This document shows, in pieces, positions 15,841 through 22,072 of a stretch of 64,000 nucleotides of DNA (within the stretch, counting starts at the first letter, position 1; each line of letters opens with the position of its first letter). The stretch spans positions 930,001 to 994,000 of the forward strand of contig NZ_JABTEX010000002.1 in NCBI RefSeq assembly GCF_015711645.1, read 5' to 3'. This stretch comes from Planomonospora sp. ID82291. Lineage in GTDB: Bacteria > Actinomycetota > Actinomycetes > Streptosporangiales > Streptosporangiaceae. The translations under genes and the position numbers were made by a program. The notes under the pieces are model-generated. The model searched no databases. It saw nothing but the letters and a program-made list of their open reading frames with translations, and was not told the origin of the DNA.

Positions 15841-17607
15841 TCACCGCTTCAGCTTGAGCTTCTTCCTCGACGCGCCCGGGAACACGACGACCAGGTGCTC
15901 CTCCCCCGCGCCGCCGACCCGCACGTACACCCGGACCCGGTAGCGGCCCTCGCCCGCGATCGCCAGGTTCGGCATCGGGGCGCCCGCGCCCACGTCTCCG
16001 CCGTCCTTCTCCGGCACGGTGAGCAGGCCGCTGCGGCTGACGACCGGCACCTCGGTGACCTGGTCCCACCCGGCCGTCCGCGGTGGCGGCGCGGTGCGGA
16101 AGGCCTTCACGGTGAGGCACAGCTCGATGACGTCCTCGACGTGCCCGACGAGGACGGTGCTGCCGACCGCCCCGATGAGGGAGCCGTCCTCGTAGAGCTC
16201 GTCGACCGCCTGCTCCGCCGCCTCGCCGCCCGTCTCGTCGTCGGGGTCGTGGACCAGATAGCCGTGGTCGCCGTCGGCGAACAGGAAGTAGTTGGCCGTG
16301 GCCTGGACGACGCCCCTCGTCCGGGGCCACGGGTCGCGGCACCTGGCGTTCGCCTCGGCGATGAAGGCGGTGTTCGCCGCCTTCCGCTGCGCGGCCGACC
16401 ACAGCAGCTCGGGATGGGTCGCGCCGACGACCTCCGGGCAGACGTAGACGAGGTCCCACGGGTCCGCGCCCCAGCCGGGCCGCGTGCTCCCCGCCCGCTT
16501 CAGGAGCGCCTCCTGCTCGGTGCGGTCCTTGGCCCGGCACAGCGCCCGCCCGTAGGCGAGGATCTGCTGGTCCGACAGGTCGTCGGGGAACATGGGCGGG
16601 ACTCCGCCGTCCGTGCCCCGCGCCCGGCACAGGAACGCGGCGTCGCGTTCCGCGGGTTTCAGATCGCCGAAGTCGGGCCGGTCGTAGCAGTCCATCGACC
16701 AGCCGGTATAGGTGAGGTGCGGGGTCTGCTCCGGGTGGATCAGCGCGATGACCGGCAGTACGGCCGCGGCCGCCACCGCGACGCGGACCACGCGCCGCCG
16801 CGCGGGCGAAGGGTCCGCCGGGCGGTCCTCGGCGATCAGCTCGCGGGCGGTCGCCGCGATCCACACGGTGTTGACGAGCCCCGCCGCGTCCATCGCGACG
16901 AGTACCGCCAGATCGCCGCTGAAGATCCTCTCGAAGAGGAGGGGAAGCGGGATCGTCAGCGCGCAGACGCCCGCCGACAACCATCCGGCGGCCTGCGTGC
17001 CGCGGCTCCAGCGGCCGTCGCGCCGCTGGCCGACGACCGTGATGACGATCGCCGCCACCGCGCCCAGCGTCAGGACCAGCTCGGCGACGTCGCCCGATCC
17101 GAGCTCGGGGAGGTCGAGTTCGTCGAGCAGCTCGTCGGCGATCGCGGCCAGCTCGACCGCGAACGCCGCTCCGGCCGCCGCGCGCAGCAGGCGGGACCGC
17201 CAGCGGATGACGAGCAGGTACAGGACGTCGATCGCGGTCCACAGCGCGAGCGAGATCGCCGCGCCGACCGCGTCGGGGAGCAGCGCGATCGGATACCAGA
17301 GCACCAGGGCGTAGGCCGCCGCCAGATACAGCAACCACCGCAGCGCCCTGGCCCGGCGGTCCAGCGGTCCCGGCGCGGGGGTGCGCAGGATCAGCCACAG
17401 GAGCGCGGCCTTCACCGGGGCGGCCACGAGCAGCGCCACGGTCGTCGGGGTGTCGAACCCGTCGTCCGGGTGGAACCAGGCCGGCGGAGACCACTCGACG
17501 GCCGCCCAGAGCCAGACGTCGCCGAGCGCCAGGCCCGCGGCCGTCGCCGCGAGGACCAGACCTACCGATCCGATCCTGATGATCCGCCACAAGCCATCCG
17601 AAAGCAC
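15841..17607 (-). CDS. Multi-pass membrane protein, related to the 11.4-kb protein
   Basis: A protein of 588 residues with about eight hydrophobic helices in the first 320 residues and a soluble C-terminal half. The latter contains CxxD/CRARGT cysteines, DLSDQQILAYGRALC, LVYVCPEVVG, and a beta-rich end (YRVRVYVRVGGAGEEHLVVVFPG) followed by a basic RKKLKLKR tail. The order of parts repeats that of the larger protein at 11392-13896. The GTG at 17607 begins just before the first helix; no strong ribosome site is visible, so the start is moderately sure. No known family is recognised. Confidence 0.8.
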   Translation of the reverse strand: MLSDGLWRIIRIGSVGLVLAATAAGLALGDVWLWAAVEWSPPAWFHPDDGFDTPTTVALLVAAPVKAALLWLILRTPAPGPLDRRARALRWLLYLAAAYALVLWYPIALLPDAVGAAISLALWTAIDVLYLLVIRWRSRLLRAAAGAAFAVELAAIADELLDELDLPELGSGDVAELVLTLGAVAAIVITVVGQRRDGRWSRGTQAAGWLSAGVCALTIPLPLLFERIFSGDLAVLVAMDAAGLVNTVWIAATARELIAEDRPADPSPARRRVVRVAVAAAAVLPVIALIHPEQTPHLTYTGWSMDCYDRPDFGDLKPAERDAAFLCRARGTDGGVPPMFPDDLSDQQILAYGRALCRAKDRTEQEALLKRAGSTRPGWGADPWDLVYVCPEVVGATHPELLWSAAQRKAANTAFIAEANARCRDPWPRTRGVVQATANYFLFADGDHGYLVHDPDDETGGEAAEQAVDELYEDGSLIGAVGSTVLVGHVEDVIELCLTVKAFRTAPPPRTAGWDQVTEVPVVSRSGLLTVPEKDGGDVGAGAPMPNLAIAGEGRYRVRVYVRVGGAGEEHLVVVFPGASRKKLKLKR

Positions 17608-17721
17608 GGGATGTGATCTTAGTGCGGCGCCGCCGTACGGCCGGGCACGGCGGTCCGGCTCCCCGCCGCCGCACCCGCGGTGGGGACGCGGTTCCCGCCG
17701 GCCGCCGGTCACAATGGGGCG

Positions 17722-18081
17722 ATGGGAACAGGACCCGTAACGGAGACGGCCGGCGACGAGATCGGCTGCTGGCTCGATCGGATCCACGACACGTACGACG
17801 AGTTCGCCTACCGGTACGTCTACGCCGCCTATCTGGCCGTGCGGCCGCCCCGCCGGGACGGGCGGAGTGGCGAGGTCACCCTGACCGCCGAACCGGGCGG
17901 CGGGCTCCTGCTGCGCGCCGGGAGCGGGGATCCGGGCCTGCGCCTGCGCGACGACGCCGCGTGCGAGGCGTTCCTGGCGCATCTGGTCGGCCGGTACTGC
18001 CGCGGAAGGCACTCCTCCATGGAGGAGTGGGAGGCCGCGGCGCATGACCGCTACGTGGCGGACCTGCGTGGATGGGAGTAG
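17722..18081 (+). CDS. Small hypothetical protein
   Basis: A predicted soluble protein of 119 residues, rich in Tyr, Asp and Arg, with a TYDEFAYRYVYAAYLAV helix near residue 25 and SSMEEWEAAAHDRYVADLRGWE at the end. Base use looks like real coding DNA, and the frame begins at an ATG in the divergent promoter of the membrane-protein gene. I do not recognise the family. An in-frame ATG 42 bases upstream (17680) is a less likely start. Confidence 0.55.
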   Translation: MGTGPVTETAGDEIGCWLDRIHDTYDEFAYRYVYAAYLAVRPPRRDGRSGEVTLTAEPGGGLLLRAGSGDPGLRLRDDAACEAFLAHLVGRYCRGRHSSMEEWEAAAHDRYVADLRGWE

Positions 18082-18261
18082 GCGCGGGACCGGCGCCCCG
18101 CCCCCGGCGCCCTCGGCGCGCTGAAGGCCTCCACGAGCCGGATCGAGGCCCACCGCAAGACCTCGGGGAAGACGGGGAAGCGAGAGGACGCGGTCCGGAG
18201 CCCGCGCCCTCGGGGACGGCTTCCCCGGTCAAGCCTGTGCCCGCTTTCGCGGCTCCCCGAC

Positions 18262-18472
18262 CGGACCATCCCCGCGTGCGCGGGGAGCACCACGTGGCAC
18301 CAGAAGGGTTGCCTCCCGAGTGGGGACCATCCCCGCGTGCGCGGGGAGCACGGGCGCGGCTCGTAGTCCTTGACGCCGTCCGCGGGACCATCCCCGCGCG
18401 GGGATGGTCCCGTCTGCAAGACCTCCGGCTCGACGCTCTTGGCGTGCTCCCCGCGCACGCGGGGATGGTCCC
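18262..18472. CRISPR. Type I-E-like CRISPR mini-array with inverted centre
   Basis: Four repeat positions and three 32-base spacers. Repeats 1 (18262-18290) and 2 (18323-18351) are 29 bases and lie on the minus strand, reading GTGCTCCCCGCGCACGCGGG then GATGGTCCC. Repeat 4 (18444-18472) has the same sequence on the plus strand. Position 3 (18384-18411) is not a normal repeat but a perfect 28-base palindrome made of two 3' half-repeats joined head to head. Spacers are 18291-18322, 18352-18383 and 18412-18443. The array therefore flips direction at its centre. The repeat is of the actinobacterial type I-E kind. No cas gene is present in the window, so any activity needs Cas proteins encoded elsewhere. 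Confidence 0.9.
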
Positions 18473-18674
18473 CGCTGCGGCATCAGATCCGGCCGCCGAG
18501 GCTGACCGGGCGGTGCGCTCCAGTGTGCGGAGGCCTCGTCCGGAGCCGTCCGCACACCGGGCTGCGAACTCGTGGCGCCTCCGGGCCGTCCGGCGCATTG
18601 GGCTCGTGCGCAGATCTGTCGGTGGACTGTGGCAGGATGCGGCGGAATCACTGCAAGATCATTGGAGGTCGGTC
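18473..18674 (+). promoter_or_regulatory. Gene-free stretch and hydrolase upstream region
   Basis: About 200 bases without a gene between the CRISPR remnant and the alpha/beta-hydrolase. No further CRISPR repeat is recognisable. The hydrolase ribosome site GGAGGT is at 18664-18669. I see no clear leader or promoter. Confidence 0.3.
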
Positions 18675-19496
18675 ATGTCGTCAGGTACGTCCGCGCCGCT
18701 GCACTTCGTGGAGCACGGGACCGGCACTCCGGTGCTGGCGCTGCACGGCTGGACGCCGGACCACCGGCTGATGCTCGGCTGCCTGGAGCCGGTCTTCGCC
18801 CGGCGTGACGGATACCGGCGGCTCTATCCCGACCTGCCGGGCATGGGCAAGTCGGAGGCCCCGCCGTCCGTGACGAGCGCCGGCGACCTGCTCGACGCCG
18901 TGCTGGCCTTCGTGGACGACGTCCTCGGCGACGAGCCGTTCCTGCTGGCCGGCGAGTCCTATGGCGGTTACCTGGCCCGTGCCCTGGTGGGGCTGCGGCC
19001 GGAGCGGGTGCTGGGGCTGGCGCTGATCTGCCCGGTCGCCGACCGGCTGGGCGCCACCGAGCGCACGCTCCCGGAGCGCCGGGTGCTGCGGCCCGACCCC
19101 GGACTGCTCGCCTCGGCGGACCCGCGGCTCGCCGCGGAGTTCGCGGAGATGGCGGTGGTGCAGACCCCGGAGACCCTGCGCCGGTTCCGCGACGAGATCA
19201 TGGTCGGCCTCGACTGCGCCGACGCCGCGGCGCTGGAGCGCATCGGGTCCAACCGGTGGCTGGACCCGGAGCCGTCGGAGAGCCGGAGCTTCGACCGGCC
19301 GACCGTGGTCATCGCCGGCAGGCAGGACCACGTGGTCGGCTACGAGGACGCGTTCGCGCTGCTCGCCCACTATCCGCGGGCGAGCTACGCGGTGCTCGAC
19401 GTGGCCGGGCACAACGCCCAGTTCGAGCAGCCGGAGCTCTTCGACGCGCTGATGCTGGAGTGGCTCGACCGGGTCGCCGCCGAGCCGTTTCGCTGA
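18675..19496 (+). CDS. Alpha/beta-fold hydrolase
   Basis: A protein of 273 residues with the alpha/beta-hydrolase pattern. LALHGWTPDHR is the oxyanion-hole HG motif, DLPGMGKSEAP follows, and GESYGG is the nucleophile elbow (Ser). The acid is expected in the AGRQDHVVGYE strand, and the histidine is in VAGHNAQFEQPE. The family hydrolyses esters, lactones or C-C bonds of small molecules; the substrate is unknown. The ATG at 18675 has GGAGGT six bases before it. A decayed second copy of both ends of this gene lies at 25541-25661. Confidence 0.9.
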   Translation: MSSGTSAPLHFVEHGTGTPVLALHGWTPDHRLMLGCLEPVFARRDGYRRLYPDLPGMGKSEAPPSVTSAGDLLDAVLAFVDDVLGDEPFLLAGESYGGYLARALVGLRPERVLGLALICPVADRLGATERTLPERRVLRPDPGLLASADPRLAAEFAEMAVVQTPETLRRFRDEIMVGLDCADAAALERIGSNRWLDPEPSESRSFDRPTVVIAGRQDHVVGYEDAFALLAHYPRASYAVLDVAGHNAQFEQPELFDALMLEWLDRVAAEPFR

Positions 19497-19575
19497 CCAT
19501 GGCCCTGACGGCACAGTCTGTTACCCGACCGGCGATCGCCGCGAAGGCGCCGCGGCGCCGTGTGAAGATGGCGGG

Positions 19576-20532
19576 ATGTCGTTCCAGGTAGCCATGGCCG
19601 CCGCGACGGCCGCCGTCGCGTTCACGGCCGGTCTTTCCGCCGCGGCCCCGGTCGGCACCCTCGCCGGGACCGCGCCGGCCACACCGGTGATCCGCCACGC
19701 CGGCCTCGGCGTCTGCCGGAACGGCGCCGGCCGGCGCCCGTGCGGTCCGTGGAGGCTCTGGCTGAGCGACGGCCGCGTCCGCGCGCTCCCCGACGCGCAC
19801 CGGCCTGACGGCGACCACCCGGCCATGGGGGTCATGGCGGTCGCCCCGGACGGCGGCCGGGCCGCGTACTTCCGCAAGAGCGACGGCGTGCTCATGATCT
19901 GGGAGGCCGCCACCGGGAAGGCGCGCCGGACCGCGGTGAGGCGGCCGGACTCCGTCGCCGTGACCGAGCTGACCCTCTCCCCGCGTGGGCGGTTCGCCGC
20001 CATCGAGGGAGAAGGCCTCTCGGGAAGGCCGGTCGACCGGATCGTGGACACGGCCACCGGGAAGGCCTTCGACCTGCCCAGAGGGTACGACTCCGCGCGG
20101 TTCAGCCCGGACGAGAAGCACCTGATGGCCACCCACGTGCGCGGGGCGGTGGTCTACTCGACCGGGACGTGGTCGGTGCGGCTGCGGCGGTCGGCCTACA
20201 TGATGGGTGACCTCGGCCCCGACGGCGTCACCGTGGCCAAGGCCCGGTGGAACGACGCCCGTCCCGCCGAGAACGCGGTCACCGTCCGCAACCTGGCCAC
20301 CGGCAAGAAGCGTACGTACCCGGTCCGGCTCCGCCGGGGCGAGGCCCCCTACCGGGCGCGCTGGGACAGGGCGGGCCGCCTCGACCTCCTGACCGACTCC
20401 TACCGCGGACCGAGCGGCGAGGAGTACCACGTCTACACCTGGTACCGGCTGGACCGCACGACGGGCCGGCTGCGGCGGCTCGACTCCTTCACCGTCACCT
20501 CCGCCGTGGGTGACGTCATCCTCGCCGGCTGA
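19576..20532 (+). CDS. Secreted beta-propeller-like protein
   Basis: A protein of 318 residues with an N-terminal hydrophobic signal-like stretch (residues 5-25, ending near AAAPVG). The rest shows repeated four-stranded patterns such as MAVAPDGGRAAYFRKSDGVLMIWEAATGKA, LTLSPRGRFAAIEGEG and ARFSPDEKHLMATHVRG, typical of WD40-like or TolB-like beta-propellers with SPDG turns. Export and a scaffold or binding role are inferred. A short decayed copy of its first codons lies at 15757-15791. The next gene is convergent. Confidence 0.8.
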   Translation: MSFQVAMAAATAAVAFTAGLSAAAPVGTLAGTAPATPVIRHAGLGVCRNGAGRRPCGPWRLWLSDGRVRALPDAHRPDGDHPAMGVMAVAPDGGRAAYFRKSDGVLMIWEAATGKARRTAVRRPDSVAVTELTLSPRGRFAAIEGEGLSGRPVDRIVDTATGKAFDLPRGYDSARFSPDEKHLMATHVRGAVVYSTGTWSVRLRRSAYMMGDLGPDGVTVAKARWNDARPAENAVTVRNLATGKKRTYPVRLRRGEAPYRARWDRAGRLDLLTDSYRGPSGEEYHVYTWYRLDRTTGRLRRLDSFTVTSAVGDVILAG

Positions 20533-20614
20533 CGGCGCGACTCCGCCTTCGGCGACCCTCCGTACTCTGTCCGGGGGTGCGCCGCCGGAAGGCGCGAGTC
20601 CGGACGCGGGCGCC

Positions 20615-20668
20615 GCCGCGGCGGTGGTCGTGCACCTCGTCTCTCTCGTACGGCGGGCGAAGACCTGA
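20615..20668 (+). pseudogene. Duplicated 3' end of the 21.5-kb membrane-protein gene
   Basis: Encodes AAAVVVHLVSLVRRAKT and a stop. The DNA closely matches 21899-21945, the C-terminal codons (AVAVVVHLVSFVRRA) of the small membrane protein at 21518-21979. No start or N-terminal part precedes it, so it is a leftover of a partial duplication. Confidence 0.55.
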
Positions 20669-20712
20669 GGAGGCTCCGGACCGGCGGCGGGGTGCACCGC
20701 CCGTGACGCGCC

Positions 20713-21261
20713 TCAGAGCACGAAGACCGCCAGGAGGGTGAGGCCGATGCTCAGCGCCGTGAAGGGGAGCGTTCTGGGCCGCCGGGCCGCCTCCCGCCGG
20801 GAGGAGAGCACCAGCGCCGCTCCCACGGCCAGAGCCAACAGCAGGTGCAGGCCGTACCAGAGGGGGATGGGCACCCGGCCCAGGGCGGTCCCGGACAGCA
20901 GGTCGTCGGCGGCTCCGTGGCCGGCGATCCCGCCGGCGATGATCAGGCCCAGCATCGCGAACGCGTACCGGAACCGGCCGAGCAGCGCCCAGAAGGCGGT
21001 GCCCACGCCGAGCAGGAGCGAGGCGCTGTGGTGCAGCCGCCGCACGAACAGCCCGGTGCCCTCTTCGAAGCTCATGTCCAGGACCGAGTGGTAGGCGGCG
21101 CTCATGGGGACGCCCCGGAGCGGCTCGTAGGCTCCGCTGTAGGGAATGATCTCGCCGCTGGGCGTGTAGAAGAACGCCAGGAAGCCGCCGCTGATCAGGA
21201 CGATCACGAAGCAGCAGACCAGCATCTCGCCCAGCAGCTGCCTCGCCCGCGCCTGATCCAC
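20713..21261 (-). CDS. Short cytochrome b N-terminal-domain-like membrane protein
   Basis: A membrane protein of about 182 residues that aligns by eye with the start of actinobacterial QcrB: LLGEMLVCCFVIVLISGGFLAFFYTPS, YSGAYEPLRGVPMSAAYHSVLDMSFE, and the heme-ligand helix RRLHHSASLLLGVG. DDLLSGTALG and a second His-bearing helix (WYGLHLLLALAVG) follow. QcrB has about 540 residues; only the four-helix diheme core is present, like split cytochrome b proteins. The start is unsure: GTG at 21261 is the nearest, but the frame stays open through four 18-bp repeats upstream. It could be a membrane electron carrier or a truncated gene. Confidence 0.65.
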   Translation of the reverse strand: MDQARARQLLGEMLVCCFVIVLISGGFLAFFYTPSGEIIPYSGAYEPLRGVPMSAAYHSVLDMSFEEGTGLFVRRLHHSASLLLGVGTAFWALLGRFRYAFAMLGLIIAGGIAGHGAADDLLSGTALGRVPIPLWYGLHLLLALAVGAALVLSSRREAARRPRTLPFTALSIGLTLLAVFVL

Positions 21262-21331
21262 CGGATCATTCCACCACAGAGATCGACTCGCCCGTACGGC
21301 GTGCGGGTCCGGCCCGACCGCGGCGGCCGCG

Positions 21332-21403
21332 GTCCGCGCGTTCCCGTAGGTCCGCGCGTTCCCGTAGGTCCGCGCGTTCCTGTAGGCCCATGCGTTCCCG
21401 TAG
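21332..21403. repeat. Four 18-bp tandem repeats
   Basis: The unit GTCCGCGCGTTCCCGTAG is repeated four times (21332-21349, 21350-21367, 21368-21385 and a diverged copy 21386-21403). It lies in the divergent promoter between the cytochrome b-like gene and the small membrane-protein gene. If read through, it would encode six-residue repeats at the N-terminus of the former. Confidence 0.8.
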
Positions 21404-21517
21404 GCCCGCGCGGCGGCGCACCACCGGGATCCGATGGACCTTCGCCCCTGACCGGTCCGCGCGGCCGGGCGTAGCGTGGGTTCGGCGGGGATTCCGACCG
21501 GACCTCTGGAGGCCGCC

Positions 21518-21979
21518 ATGAGAGCCACCGCACCGGTGATCGCGCCCGTCGCCGCCGCGCGCCGATTCGGCTACAGCGTCGCCGTCGTCGTCGACACGGT
21601 GCTGCTGTACATGATCAACGTCGCGCCGGGCTGGCAGACCGTGCCGTTCCTCACCGAGGAGACCTGGCAGGTGCTGCCGATGGTCAACCTCTCGCTGGCG
21701 GCAGGGGCCGTCGCGAACCTGGTCTACATGATCTGCGACCCGAGGTGGCTGAGGTCCCTCGGCGACCTGGTGACCACGGCGATCAGCCTGATCGCGCTCG
21801 TCGGGATCCTGCGGGTCTTCCCGTTCGCCTTCGGCGACCCCTCCGTCGACTGGGCGCTCGTCGCGCGCTCGGTGCTGGTCGTGTCCGTCGCGGGCACCGC
21901 CGTGGCGGTGGTCGTGCACCTCGTGTCGTTCGTACGGCGAGCGGCCGGCGGGCGGTACCGATCGGACCCGCACCGGTGA
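21518..21979 (+). CDS. Small four-helix membrane protein
   Basis: A protein of 153 residues with four hydrophobic helices and short loops, ending in a basic tail (FVRRAAGGRYRSDPHR). The ATG at 21518 follows CTGGAGG. No catalytic motif is seen; similar small membrane proteins are common and uncharacterised in actinomycetes. It is divergent from the cytochrome b-like gene, and part of its 3' end is duplicated at 20615-20668. Confidence 0.75.
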   Translation: MRATAPVIAPVAAARRFGYSVAVVVDTVLLYMINVAPGWQTVPFLTEETWQVLPMVNLSLAAGAVANLVYMICDPRWLRSLGDLVTTAISLIALVGILRVFPFAFGDPSVDWALVARSVLVVSVAGTAVAVVVHLVSFVRRAAGGRYRSDPHR

Positions 21980-22072
21980 CTCCGGCCCGGCAGGGGCGAC
22001 GGGCGGCACATCCAGGAGCGGATCGCCGGTTCACGGGGACACGTCGATGTCTTTCGGGGTTTGATGTCACTG

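Noticed and set aside
18082-18261. Possible extra CRISPR repeat left of repeat 1
   Set aside because: Short matches to GGGAC and CCCCGG exist, but no 29-base repeat at the right 61-base step can be built, so the array starts at 18262.
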